A DNA stretch of 64,000 bases. It comes from Sphingomonas kyeonggiensis (GTDB lineage Bacteria; Pseudomonadota; Alphaproteobacteria; Sphingomonadales; Sphingomonadaceae). The notes beneath the pieces are model-generated. The model had not been told where the DNA came from. It worked only from the letters and a program-made list of their open reading frames with translations, and did not search any database. Of the stretch, positions 25,651 to 34,605 are shown piece by piece (the first letter of the stretch is position 1; every line of letters begins with the position of its first letter). Location of the stretch: the NCBI RefSeq assembly GCF_014196745.1, contig NZ_JACIEH010000002.1:1240383-1304382 (forward strand), written 5' to 3'. The translations under genes were made by a program, and so were the position numbers.

Positions 25651-26415
25651 TCACCGCGCGGTAAACCCGCCATCCACCGGCAACGCCACGCCGGTCACAA
25701 AGCTCGCTTCGTCCGAAGCCAGCCACAGCGCCGCGTCCGCCACTTCGCCCGGCTTGACCAGCCGGCCCATCGGCACCGCGCCGATTACCTTGGCTTCGTT
25801 CGCCGCCGCCTCGGCCGGATCGCCACTGCGCCCGGTGAAGCCGATCTTCATCGGCGTGTCGGCCAAGCCCGGGCACACCACGTTGACGCGGATATTGTCG
25901 CCGGCCAGCGCCAGCGCGAGGCTCTTGCCGAGACCCACTACGCCCCATTTCGCCGCCGAATAGATCGGGCTCATCATCGAGCCGACCAGGCCCGAGATCG
26001 ACGAGGTGAAGATGATCGAGCCGCCGCCGCGCGCGCGCATGTGCGGCGCGACCTGCCCAGCGCCGAGCGCTGCGGACGTGATGTTGAGGTCGATCGCCTT
26101 GCGATAGGCATCCATGTCGAGATCCTCGACCGAGGCGGGCCCGGGCATGCCGGCATGCGCCCACAGGATGTCGGCGCCGCCCAGTGCTTCCACGGCCTGG
26201 TCGATGCTGCCGCGTGCGCCCTCGGGGGTCGAGAGGTCCGCAACGATCGGCGTCACCTTGTCCGATCCGAACTCGGCGACCAGCGCGTTGAGCGCCTCCG
26301 AGCTGATGTCGATCGCGGCAACGCGCGCACCTTCGCGCACGAAGCGGCGGACGCCCTCGCGGCCCATGCCCGATGCGGCGGCGGTGACGATGGCGAGCTT
26401 GCCCTGCAAACGCAT
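25651..26415 (-). CDS. Short-chain dehydrogenase/reductase
   Basis: A 254-residue classical SDR. The cofactor motif is TAAASGMG (about 11-18), with the acidic residue in AAIDIS favouring NAD. The catalytic residues are Ser in FTSSISG and the Tyr-x-x-x-Lys in YSAAK. The C-terminus ends VALPVDGGFTAR, the usual SDR ending. It follows the aldehyde dehydrogenase by 12 bp and would oxidise an alcohol upstream of it. The substrate is not evident. Confidence 0.9.
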   Translation of the reverse strand: MRLQGKLAIVTAAASGMGREGVRRFVREGARVAAIDISSEALNALVAEFGSDKVTPIVADLSTPEGARGSIDQAVEALGGADILWAHAGMPGPASVEDLDMDAYRKAIDLNITSAALGAGQVAPHMRARGGGSIIFTSSISGLVGSMMSPIYSAAKWGVVGLGKSLALALAGDNIRVNVVCPGLADTPMKIGFTGRSGDPAEAAANEAKVIGAVPMGRLVKPGEVADAALWLASDEASFVTGVALPVDGGFTAR

Positions 26416-26427
26416 GACTTCAGTTCC

Positions 26428-27891
26428 TCAATTGGCGAAGGGATCGGCAAACTTGCCGGTGGTGGAAATGACGGTGGTCTTGGTCTCGAGATAGGAATCG
26501 AGCGCCTCGATCCCGTTCTCCCGGCCCCAGCCGCTCGACTTCACCCCGCCATAGGGGGTGGACCAGCGGATATAGCGATAGGTGTTGACCCAGACGATGC
26601 CCGCCTCGATCCGGTTGGCCACCCGGTGGGCGCGGCCGACATCGCCAGTCCACAGGCCGGCAGCCAGGCCATATTGCGTGCCATTGGCGATCGCGACCGC
26701 TTCTTCCTCGCCGTCGAACGGGATAATCGCGGCGACGGGCCCGAAGATCTCCTCCTGCGCGATCCGCATTTCCGGCGCTACCCCGGCAAACACGGTCGGC
26801 GCGACGAAATAGCCGTCCCCGTCCAGCCGCGCGCCGCCGGACACCAGCTCGGCACCCTCCTCCTTGCCGATCGCGACATAGGAGAGCGTCTTGTCGAGCT
26901 GCTGCTGGTGCGCTTGCGGGCCCATATGCGTCGCCTGGTCGAGCGGATTGCCCACCCGTACCCGCGCGGCATTACGGCGGAAGCCTTCGACGACCTGCTC
27001 ATAGATCGGCCGCTCGACCAGGATGCGGCTGCCTAGCGCGCAGCTCTGGCCGCACAGCGCCCATGCCGATCCGGTCGCGGCGTTGAGCGCATTCTCCACG
27101 TCGCAGTCCGCGAACAGGATATGCGGCGCCTTGCCGCCCAGCTCGAACGAGAAGCGCTTGAGCGTGTCGGCCCCGGTCTTGAGGATCGTCTTGGCAGTCG
27201 CGCCTTCGCCGGTGAACGCGATCTTGTCCACGTCCGGGTGCGAAACGAGATGGGCGCCGGCGACCGGCCCGTCGCCTGGCACGACATTGACCACGCCCGG
27301 CGGGAAGCCGGCTTCTTCGAACAGCTTCGCTAGTGCCAGCGACGAGGCCGGAGTTTGCTCGGCAGGCTTGAGGACCAGCGTGCAGCCGGCGGCGAGGGCA
27401 GGGCCCAGCTTCCAGGCAGCGGCCATCAGCGGCACGTTCCACGGGGTGATCGTGCCGACAACGCCCACCGGAAGCCGGGTGGTGAAGGCATGGACGCTGT
27501 CGTCCATCGGGATCGTACGCCCCCCCAGCTTGTCGGCCAGCGAGGCGAACCAGTGATAATATTGGGAATGCAGCCCGATATCGCCGCGCGATTCCCGGAT
27601 CGCCCGGCCATTGTCCTGTGATTCGATGCGGGCGAGCGCATCGACCTGCGTCGCGTAGAGGTCGGCGAACTTGCGGATCAGCGCCGCGCGCTCCCACGGC
27701 GCCATCTTGCGCCACGGTCCTTCAAAGGCTTCGCGCGCCGCCGCGACGGCCCGGTCGATATCCTTTTGGCCGCCATAGGCGACCTTGCCCCAGGGCTTGC
27801 CGGTGGCAGGATCCAGGCTGTTGCGAACGCCCCCGTCCAGGGGGTCGACCCATTCGCCGCCGATGAACAGGCGGTCGAAGCTATATTCCAT
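26428..27891 (-). CDS. NAD(P)-dependent aldehyde dehydrogenase
   Basis: A 487-residue cytoplasmic aldehyde dehydrogenase. It has the TPWNVPLMAAAWKLGPALAAG cofactor segment, catalytic Glu in FELGGKAPHI and catalytic Cys in CGQSCALGSRI, with EEIFGPVAAIIPF downstream. The usual family Gly pattern and length are intact. It heads the minus-strand unit with the SDR, IclR regulator and MFS transporter; a GAGAGG ribosome site precedes the ATG. The divergent neighbour is a class III CoA-transferase. The set suggests alcohol to aldehyde to acid oxidation and then CoA activation of an imported compound. Confidence 0.92.
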   Translation of the reverse strand: MEYSFDRLFIGGEWVDPLDGGVRNSLDPATGKPWGKVAYGGQKDIDRAVAAAREAFEGPWRKMAPWERAALIRKFADLYATQVDALARIESQDNGRAIRESRGDIGLHSQYYHWFASLADKLGGRTIPMDDSVHAFTTRLPVGVVGTITPWNVPLMAAAWKLGPALAAGCTLVLKPAEQTPASSLALAKLFEEAGFPPGVVNVVPGDGPVAGAHLVSHPDVDKIAFTGEGATAKTILKTGADTLKRFSFELGGKAPHILFADCDVENALNAATGSAWALCGQSCALGSRILVERPIYEQVVEGFRRNAARVRVGNPLDQATHMGPQAHQQQLDKTLSYVAIGKEEGAELVSGGARLDGDGYFVAPTVFAGVAPEMRIAQEEIFGPVAAIIPFDGEEEAVAIANGTQYGLAAGLWTGDVGRAHRVANRIEAGIVWVNTYRYIRWSTPYGGVKSSGWGRENGIEALDSYLETKTTVISTTGKFADPFAN

Positions 27892-27972
27892 GGCGACCTC
27901 TCAAGTTTCTAATGCTGGACTAAGTTGTCCACATATGGAAATTTGAGTCAAACGAATTTGTGGAGAGTTGCC

Positions 27973-29154
27973 GTGCTTCCCCTGCTCGAAGGCGTACGTG
28001 TGATCGAAGTCGGCGCGGTAGTGCTTGGCCCCTATGCGGGCCAGATCCTCGCCGATCTCGGGGCCGAGGTGATCAAGGTCGAGCCGCACGAGGGCGACAT
28101 CGCTCGCCACGCCCATCCGCAGGGGCCGGGGGGCGGGGCACTGTTCGTCAACAATAACCGCAATAAGCGGATGCTGGCACTCGACCTCAAAAAGCCCGAG
28201 GGGCGGGCGGCGCTGGCAAGGCTGGTTGAGAGCGCCGACGTGCTGTTCCACAATATGCGACTGGACGCTTCCGAACGACTTGGACTCGGATATGAACAGG
28301 TCACCGCGATCAACCCGAACATCGTCCATTGCGCGGCCACCGGTTTCGGGCGCGGCGGGCAATATCGCGACCGTCCCGCCTTTGACGACATCATCCAGGC
28401 GGCGAGCGGTCTGGCCGGGCTCGCGGCCCTGCAAAGCGGCACACCCGCCTTCGCGCCGACCATCGTCGCGGACAAGGTCGCTGCCTTGCACGTGGTATAC
28501 GGTATAGTTTCGGCGCTGTACGCGCGCGAAAGGGGACGGCCGGGACCCTTCCGCGTGGAGGTGCCGATGTTCGAGGTGATGGTCGCCTTCCTGATGAACG
28601 AACATCTCTCCGGCGCAACCTTTGTCAACAACGGCGTACCGGGCTATCCGCGCCTGCTCTCCCCCGATCGCCGGCCCTTCCGCACTGCCGATGGCTGGAT
28701 CGCGGTGCTCCCTTATACCGAGCCGCAATGGCGCCGCTTCCTCGCCGCGATCGGCCGTGCAGAGGTCTGCGAGGAGGGCTGGTTCCGCGCCCCGGCCGAG
28801 CGGCAGGCCCATATTGGGGAGCTCTACGCGATCGTAGCTGCCAGCCTCGAGGCGCGCGGCACGGATGCGTGGATCGGAGCGCTGGAGGCGATCGACATAC
28901 CCTGCTCGCGCGTACCGATGCCCTTGGAATTGCTCGAAGATCCGCACCTGAAGGAGATCGGCTTCTTCGACGTGCCCGAGGGTTTCCCGGTCGCGCGGAT
29001 GATCCCCCAGCCGGTCCAGTTCACCGGCATCCTCCAGAGCCCCGACACCCCGCCCCATGCCCTGGGCGAGGACAGCCGAGCGGTGCTGCTGGGCTGCGGA
29101 TATGACGACGCCGAGATTGATGCGCTTGTCGCCGCGGGGGTGGTGGCGGTCTAG
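27973..29154 (+). CDS. CaiB/BaiF-type (class III) CoA-transferase
   Basis: Predicted 393 residues. It begins MLPLLEGVRVIEVGAVVLGPYAGQILADLGAEVIKVE, the family N-terminus, and has catalytic Asp in RPAFDDIIQAASGLAG. The GTG at 27973 is chosen because GGAGAG lies 5 bp upstream and the family starts there; a TTG at 27925 would add unrelated residues. The enzyme moves CoA between an acyl-CoA donor and a carboxylate such as the acid made by the divergent aldehyde dehydrogenase. Its stop overlaps that of the convergent small gene through a shared CTAG. Confidence 0.9.
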   Translation: MLPLLEGVRVIEVGAVVLGPYAGQILADLGAEVIKVEPHEGDIARHAHPQGPGGGALFVNNNRNKRMLALDLKKPEGRAALARLVESADVLFHNMRLDASERLGLGYEQVTAINPNIVHCAATGFGRGGQYRDRPAFDDIIQAASGLAGLAALQSGTPAFAPTIVADKVAALHVVYGIVSALYARERGRPGPFRVEVPMFEVMVAFLMNEHLSGATFVNNGVPGYPRLLSPDRRPFRTADGWIAVLPYTEPQWRRFLAAIGRAEVCEEGWFRAPAERQAHIGELYAIVAASLEARGTDAWIGALEAIDIPCSRVPMPLELLEDPHLKEIGFFDVPEGFPVARMIPQPVQFTGILQSPDTPPHALGEDSRAVLLGCGYDDAEIDALVAAGVVAV

Positions 29155-29498
29155 CCGGCTTCCTCGTTGGCGAGCGCATCGAGCCAGGCCTTTGCTTGCT
29201 TGGGCTCGCCGACCGCATCCGCCTTGACCCTGCCGCGCGCAGCCAGGAAACGCTGCTGCAGCTCGAAAACAGGCAGGCCAAGCTGCGCACGCAGGCTGTC
29301 GATCGTCTTCCCGATCTCCGCCAGATTAGCGATGACGGGTGCGAACGCCGCTCGGGTCGCGCGATCGCCATTGTGATCGAACAGGCCCCATTTCCCCGCA
29401 GCGGTGACCTGCAGTGCGGTGATCAGCTCGGCGCGATACTCAGCTTCGAGTTCCGCGCGGCGCAGGTCCATTTTCTCAAGTCGATCCGCTTTGGCCAT
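29151..29498 (-). CDS. Small helical protein of unknown function
   Basis: A 115-residue protein, not recognised. It begins MAKADRLEKMDLRRAELEAEYRAELI, an amphipathic helix with coiled-coil character, and holds the segment AAGKWGLFDHNGDRA. It is cytoplasmic, without Cys or signal peptide. Overlaps the convergent CoA-transferase gene by 4 bp. Amino-acid use is protein-like and the frame is intact, so it is probably real. Confidence 0.65.
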   Translation of the reverse strand: MAKADRLEKMDLRRAELEAEYRAELITALQVTAAGKWGLFDHNGDRATRAAFAPVIANLAEIGKTIDSLRAQLGLPVFELQQRFLAARGRVKADAVGEPKQAKAWLDALANEEAG

Positions 29499-29620
29499 AT
29501 GCTGGCCTATCTCGCAAACGGGCGGACAGCTACCCGAAATCCCTGGCCACCTTACCCATGGCCGCGCTGGCGGTTCGGCACCCCGGATAGTTCAATCCTG
29601 CCCAAAACCAGGAGGACAGG

Positions 29621-30493
29621 ATGCCCAGATTGCTCGCCACCAGTGCCCTCGCGCTCTGCCTGCTGGCCTGCGCGCCAGCCATGGCCCAGACCGCACCGCC
29701 GGCGCCCGGCTATGTCCTCCCCGATACCCAGACCTGGGAGCTGAAGGGCCCCGATGGCTATCCCTATCAGATCTTCGTCTCCAAGCCCGCCGGCCCGGCC
29801 CCTGAAGGCGGCTGGCCCGTCCTCCTTGTCCTTGATGGCAATGCGATGTTTGCCGGCTTCGCCGAGACCCGGCGGATGCACGAATACATGAAGGCCGATC
29901 CCGGCAAGACGATCATCGTCGGCGTGGGGTACAAGACCGACAAGGCCTATGACATCCGCCGCATCCGCGACTTCACCGGCGGCCCGCCGCCGCCGCCCTG
30001 GGACGTCTCGCTCGCCAAGGCGCCCTATGGCGGCTGGGACCCGTTCCTCGATTTCCTCACCGGCCCGCTGCGCAGCGAGCTCGACCGTCGCTACACGATC
30101 AACCGCGATCGCCAGGCGCTGTTCGGCCATTCGCTGGGCGGCCTGTTCGCGATCCACACGCTGTTCACCCGGCCGAGCGCCTTCCACGCGCTGATCGCCG
30201 CCAGCCCCTCGCTGTTCTGGCATGACCGCGAGATGCAGCAGGAGGAACGCGCCTTCGCCACCGCGCTGCAATCGGGCAAGACCCCTAAGGTCGGCCGGCT
30301 GATGGTCGTCTGGGGCGAGCGCGAGGAGACGATCCTTGAGCGCTGGGATGCCGAGGCGTTCGTCCGCCGGATGGACCCGCTATCGGCCTATGGCCTGCGC
30401 CTTCGCCACGAAGCTTATGACGACGAAGTCCACATCACCGTGCCTGCGCGCGCGGTGACCTCTACGCTGCGCTTCGCGTTCGCCTGGCCTTGA
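29621..30493 (+). CDS. Exported alpha/beta-hydrolase esterase (Fes/IroE-like)
   Basis: A 290-residue hydrolase with a signal peptide (residues 1-23, ending AMAQ) and a strong ribosome site (AGGAGG). The nucleophile elbow is GHSLGG (about 164-169), followed by SPSLFWHD, a combination typical of the esterase D/IroE/BesA group that opens tri-lactone siderophores or short acyl esters. The likely catalytic His is in DEVHITVP near the C-terminus. It is periplasmic. A siderophore-type TonB receptor is encoded at 37493, which fits but does not prove a role in iron uptake. Its 3' end overlaps the convergent permease gene by 32 bp. Confidence 0.85.
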   Translation: MPRLLATSALALCLLACAPAMAQTAPPAPGYVLPDTQTWELKGPDGYPYQIFVSKPAGPAPEGGWPVLLVLDGNAMFAGFAETRRMHEYMKADPGKTIIVGVGYKTDKAYDIRRIRDFTGGPPPPPWDVSLAKAPYGGWDPFLDFLTGPLRSELDRRYTINRDRQALFGHSLGGLFAIHTLFTRPSAFHALIAASPSLFWHDREMQQEERAFATALQSGKTPKVGRLMVVWGEREETILERWDAEAFVRRMDPLSAYGLRLRHEAYDDEVHITVPARAVTSTLRFAFAWP

Positions 30494-31736
30494 GCAGCAC
30501 CCCGTAGATCGCCGCGGCGACGATCGTCGCGTCGAGCGCCGGCACGGTGGTGAGCGTCCAGCCCTTATAGGCGCCGAGCACGCCCACCACCACCGAGATC
30601 CCCCAGGTCGCGATCGCCCGCCAGTCGAACCTGGGAAGACCGAGCAGCGATTCCGCCGCGTCGGCAGTGCGGTAGCGCGTCCAGGCGTCGATCACGTAGA
30701 TCGCGGCGATCGGCGGGATGATCAGACCGAGGAACAGCACGAAGGGAATGAACGCCTCGAGGATGCCCATCAGCGCCAGGATCGTGCCGATCACACCGCC
30801 CGCCACGGTGAACACCCATTGCCGCACCTTGGGAAAGGTGCTGCCGAGCGACAGGCTCGACGAATAGAGGTTGAGCGCGTTGATCGTCCAGGTCGGCAGC
30901 AGCAGCAGGAACAGCACCGGGGTACCGAAGCCATAGGCAGTCACCAGCTTCATCACGCTGGTCTCGTGCGTTGCCAGTGCCGGGATCGCGGCGGCGGTCA
31001 TCATCAGCGGCGTCGCGATCGGGAAGGACAGCGCCATGCTGGCAATCGCCCCGCGCCGGGTGCGGGTGAAGCGCGACAGGTCGGGCATCGTCGCCACCGC
31101 GAGCATGTACGCGCCGATCAGCGCCGAGATCGCGATGCCGAGCGTCATCGGCTCGGGCGGATTGGGATCGGCCGCGGTGACGAAGCCGTGCGTCTGCAGC
31201 GTCATCACCACTACCGCCAGCAGGATCGCGGCCAGCACGGGTACCGCGACCAGCGCCAGCCGGTCGAGCGCACGGAAGCCGATTACGGTCGATCCCATCA
31301 TCAGCACGCTGCCGAGGATGACGAAGGCAGTGAAATTGCCCGGCAGGCCATTGGCCTTTGCCGCCTCGACCATCGCCTCGCCGAAGAAGGAGGCGTTCAC
31401 CCCGAACCAGCAGAAATGGATCAGCGCGATCACCGTGTTGATCAGCGCCGCCCCGCCGGTGCCGAACGAGCGGCGGACGAGGAGGTAGGTGGAGAGCCGG
31501 GTGCGGACGCTGACGATCGCGGTCATCGAGCCGCCGACGCACAGGATGAGGCCCGCGATCACCGCGGCGATCACCGCGCCGGAAAAGCCCAGCGCCAGCG
31601 CGTTATGCGAGCCGTTGAGGAAGTCCGGCAGGCCGATCGAGAAGCTGGCGACGATCAAGCCCACGCGCCATCCGGGAACGGTGATGCCCTGGGGCACCGG
31701 CGAATGGGCATAGGCGTCGTCAGCTTCGTGGCTCAT
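30462..31736 (-). CDS. NCS1-type purine/cytosine/hydantoin permease
   Basis: A 424-residue membrane protein with about 12 TM helices and the NCS1 pattern (IGLPDFLNGSHNALALG, then RSFGTGGAALINTVIALIHFCWFG). This family imports nucleobases, hydantoins and related ring compounds with H+ or Na+. Its ATG overlaps the stop of the DUF917 gene by 4 bp, so HyuA, DUF917 and the permease form one operon. Given the partners, a hydantoin or another cyclic amide is the likely cargo. Confidence 0.9.
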   Translation of the reverse strand: MSHEADDAYAHSPVPQGITVPGWRVGLIVASFSIGLPDFLNGSHNALALGFSGAVIAAVIAGLILCVGGSMTAIVSVRTRLSTYLLVRRSFGTGGAALINTVIALIHFCWFGVNASFFGEAMVEAAKANGLPGNFTAFVILGSVLMMGSTVIGFRALDRLALVAVPVLAAILLAVVVMTLQTHGFVTAADPNPPEPMTLGIAISALIGAYMLAVATMPDLSRFTRTRRGAIASMALSFPIATPLMMTAAAIPALATHETSVMKLVTAYGFGTPVLFLLLLPTWTINALNLYSSSLSLGSTFPKVRQWVFTVAGGVIGTILALMGILEAFIPFVLFLGLIIPPIAAIYVIDAWTRYRTADAAESLLGLPRFDWRAIATWGISVVVGVLGAYKGWTLTTVPALDATIVAAAIYGVLLKARRTRSAA

Positions 31737-32836
31737 CCGCGGTTCCAGCCGTTGAGGTCCTCAATGGGACGATAGGGTTCGCTAAAGCCGAAGGCACTCG
31801 GTCCGACAAAGGTCAGCGCCCGCTCGGCACGCAGCACCGCCGGCGCGGCGGCGCCGACCACCTTGACGCGCTGGCCGAATTTCAGCCGCTCGGTGACGAT
31901 GCTGTCGGCGGTCTCGCGGTCCATCACGGTGATCAGGTCGGGCACCAACGCGCGGACCTCGCCATTCACCCGGGCGATCAGGTTTTCGTTCTGGAACTCC
32001 AGATCCATCCGCCCTTCGCCCCCGAACCCCTCGATCACGACATGGCCGACCGAGAAGCCGCCCTTGGTCTCGCGCTCGACATCGACGACCTTGCCGTCGA
32101 AGATCGTGCCGGCAAAGGGATAAAGCCCGCTGGCTATCAGCGCCTTGTGCAGCGCCTCGAATGGATCGTCGCCCGCCGTGCGGGCGATGCGCACTGCTGC
32201 GCCGATCGCTACCGCGGCCGAGATGCTGCCGCCGATCGCATGGCGCTTCGCCTGCGCGCCGTTCAGCGGATATTCGACCATATGGGCGTTGCCGCCGAAC
32301 TCGATCGAGAGCTGCCGCGCCACGCGCTCATGCTCCAGATTGTCGTCGGTCTCGATCAGCCGCAGCTCGCCATTGGCCGAAGTGACAACGGAGGGGCAGG
32401 CGGAGAGCCCGTCGACGCTGAACACCGTCATCTGCGATTCCGGGAAGGCCCGGCCCATGCCGTCGGCATCGACTACCGGGATGCCGAGCTCGGCCGCGGC
32501 GAGCAAAGGCGCCAGGCCGTTGCCGCCACCGATCTCGATCGGCATCACCGCATCAATCGGGCGGCCGTAGATCCGCTCCAGCTCGCGCAGGCCGAGCAGG
32601 GCTTCCCGGCCATTCGGCAGTTTCTCGGCCGACACCGTAGGCGCGCCGATCCAGCCGCACGGTGCGATCAGCGCATCATCGGCCAGTGCATCGAGCGCGA
32701 CCAGGTTGAACGGCCCCCGCCGCGCGATCTCGGCCTCGCCGAGCAGCTGCGAATAATAGGGGTCGCCGCCGCCGCCCGAGCCGAGGAAGGCGGCGCCGGT
32801 GGCGAGGTCGAGCAGCGCCTGGCGATCAATGCGCAT
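31733..32836 (-). CDS. DUF917 family protein (HyuA partner)
   Basis: Predicted 367 residues. DUF917 proteins, including S-methyl-thiohydantoin desulfurase relatives, accompany hydantoinase/oxoprolinase A subunits. Visible features are LATGAAFLGSGGGGDPYYSQLLG near the start, PIEIGGGNGLAPLLAA, and PDLITVMDRETADSI in the C-terminal half. The ATG at 32836 (MRIDRQALLDL) overlaps the HyuA stop by 11 bp and matches the family N-terminus; 16 extra residues upstream are Pro-rich and unlikely. It probably forms a complex with HyuA or performs a partner step on the same ring substrate. Confidence 0.88.
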   Translation of the reverse strand: MRIDRQALLDLATGAAFLGSGGGGDPYYSQLLGEAEIARRGPFNLVALDALADDALIAPCGWIGAPTVSAEKLPNGREALLGLRELERIYGRPIDAVMPIEIGGGNGLAPLLAAAELGIPVVDADGMGRAFPESQMTVFSVDGLSACPSVVTSANGELRLIETDDNLEHERVARQLSIEFGGNAHMVEYPLNGAQAKRHAIGGSISAAVAIGAAVRIARTAGDDPFEALHKALIASGLYPFAGTIFDGKVVDVERETKGGFSVGHVVIEGFGGEGRMDLEFQNENLIARVNGEVRALVPDLITVMDRETADSIVTERLKFGQRVKVVGAAAPAVLRAERALTFVGPSAFGFSEPYRPIEDLNGWNRG

Positions 32837-34427
32837 GGGCGGCCAAGGCAGGGGTGCCGGCAAGGTCTGCGACGGCGCGGACACGGACCTGCGCGGCGCG
32901 GCCGGGCAGATAGCTGAGATACACTTCGTCCATCTCCACGATTTCTACGGTCTCGGGAATGCCGCCGGCTGCGATCGCCTGGTCGCGCGCTTCGGTCTGC
33001 AGCCGTTCCAGCGCAGCCTCGCGCGGCTCGCGATCGAACGACACGACCTGGTCGACCATCGCGCCGACCTGGGCGATCGCCGCACCCACGGCATTGGCGA
33101 CGGCGGCGTGCGGCGGGCGCACCACCCGGGTGGCGCCGTGCAGGCTGTCGGGCACCAGGAAATTGCCGCCGCCCACGGCCAGGAGCACGACTTCGCCGCG
33201 GCTGGTCTTCATCCGGTCGACCGCTTCCTCGAGCATTGCCTGCATCCGCGCCCACACTGCGTCGCGCATGCCCTCGGAGAGCGCCGGCAGCTTGGCCGGA
33301 TCGCCGAAGCGCGCGCGCCCGGCGGCGACCGCGACATCGCTGGCGGTAAGCGTGGTGCCGCCGAACAGCCGGGCCTGCTCGGTGATGCGGAAGCCCACCG
33401 AGTCCGGCCCGACGCGCAGCTCCTCCGCGTCGATCCCCTCGGCGCCATAGCGTGCCGGGTCGAGATGGATGCGCGTGCCGCCGCCCAGGCCGAGCGCCAG
33501 GATGTCCGGCATGCGGAAGTTGATCCGCACCCCGCCGATATCGACCGCGACCGAGGATTCGCGCGGAAAGCCATTGGCCAGCACGCCCAGATCGGTGGTG
33601 GTGCCGCCGACATCGAGCACGATCGCGTCGCGCACCCCGGTGAGGAACGCCGCGCCGCGCATCGAGTTTGTCGGCCCCGATCCGATCGTCAGCACCGGAT
33701 AGGCCGCGGCATGCGAGGCGGAGATTAGCGTGCCATCATTCTGCGAGAGATAGAGCGGCGCATCGATGCCGATCTCGGCCAGCGCCCGCTCGAACGAAGC
33801 GACGACATGCGCCGCGAGGCTTCCCAGCGCGGCGTTGAGGATCGCGGCATTCTCGCGCTCGACAAAGCCGATCCGGCCCAGCGTATGCGACACGGTGACC
33901 CGTGCCTCCGGATGCTCTTCCGCTACCAGCGCGGCGGCACGTTCCTCCATCGACGGGTTCACCGGCGCGAATACGCTGCTGATCGCGATCGAGTCGATGC
34001 CCATCGCGCGCAGCTCGCGTGCCGCATTCCGCACCGCCGACTTGTCGAGCGGCGCGATCTCGCGCCCGTCGAACTCGAAGCCGCCGGGCAGGAGATAGGT
34101 CTTCGCGTCGATCTGTGCGGACAGTGCCTCGGGCCAGCCAGTCATCGGCGGCAGCGCTTCGCCGGCGGGGCTGGCGAGCCGCAATATGCCCACCCGGTCG
34201 AGCTTGTTGCGCTCCACCAGCGCGTTGGTGAAATGGGTGGTGCCGATCATCACCGACGCCACTGCCTCTGGGGCGACACGCCCATCGGCCAGCACCGCGC
34301 GGATCGCGGCGGCAACGCCCGATCCGACGTCGGCCGTCGTCGGCTGCTTGGTCCAGGCGACCACCTCAGCCCCGTTCATCAGCACGGCGTCGGTATTCGT
34401 TCCCCCGACATCGACCCCAATTCGCAC
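32826..34427 (-). CDS. hyuA: Hydantoinase/oxoprolinase A-type protein (HyuA)
   Basis: Predicted 533 residues from the GTG at 34427, which gives MRIGVDVGGTNTDAV, the phosphate-binding segment of this ASKHA-fold family; ATG at 34448 would add seven residues. IGTTHFTNALVER, DVGGTTTDLG and GPTNSMRGAAFLTG are conserved nucleotide-site motifs. HyuA proteins use ATP to open 5-oxoproline, hydantoin or related lactam rings. No HyuB gene is adjacent; DUF917 takes that place. Phased ACGGGTAA sites lie upstream, next to the divergent MalT-like regulator. Confidence 0.9.
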   Translation of the reverse strand: MRIGVDVGGTNTDAVLMNGAEVVAWTKQPTTADVGSGVAAAIRAVLADGRVAPEAVASVMIGTTHFTNALVERNKLDRVGILRLASPAGEALPPMTGWPEALSAQIDAKTYLLPGGFEFDGREIAPLDKSAVRNAARELRAMGIDSIAISSVFAPVNPSMEERAAALVAEEHPEARVTVSHTLGRIGFVERENAAILNAALGSLAAHVVASFERALAEIGIDAPLYLSQNDGTLISASHAAAYPVLTIGSGPTNSMRGAAFLTGVRDAIVLDVGGTTTDLGVLANGFPRESSVAVDIGGVRINFRMPDILALGLGGGTRIHLDPARYGAEGIDAEELRVGPDSVGFRITEQARLFGGTTLTASDVAVAAGRARFGDPAKLPALSEGMRDAVWARMQAMLEEAVDRMKTSRGEVVLLAVGGGNFLVPDSLHGATRVVRPPHAAVANAVGAAIAQVGAMVDQVVSFDREPREAALERLQTEARDQAIAAGGIPETVEIVEMDEVYLSYLPGRAAQVRVRAVADLAGTPALAAHAH

Positions 34428-34502
34428 GCTACACCAATCCTTTGGCACGCCCCATAATCCTTGCGAGCTAAGGGCCGGCAGCTTCGCCGCGCAATGCGGG
34501 AA

Positions 34503-34552
34503 ACGGGTGCGCGGGGTCGGCGAACGGGTAATCGGGGCGCCCGGACGGGTAA
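34503..34552. promoter_or_regulatory. Three 21-bp-phased ACGGGTNN sites in the hyuA promoter
   Basis: ACGGGTGC (34503-34510), ACGGGTAA (34524-34531) and ACGGGTAA (34545-34552) are spaced exactly 21 bp, two helical turns. On the hyuA coding strand they read TTACCCGT. The same element, in the same orientation to its target and with the same spacing, is present upstream of the TonB receptor. The likely binder is the MalT-like regulator encoded alongside. Confidence 0.7.
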
Positions 34553-34605
34553 GTCGCTCCCGCGCCTGCCATCTTCTTGTACCGTCTTCGGTCTAGCGAA
34601 TCGGC

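Noticed and set aside
29621..30493. Esterase as the lasso isopeptidase
   Set aside because: Known lasso isopeptidases are prolyl-oligopeptidase-like with a beta-propeller and about 700 residues; this 290-residue protein lacks the propeller and is 8 kb away.
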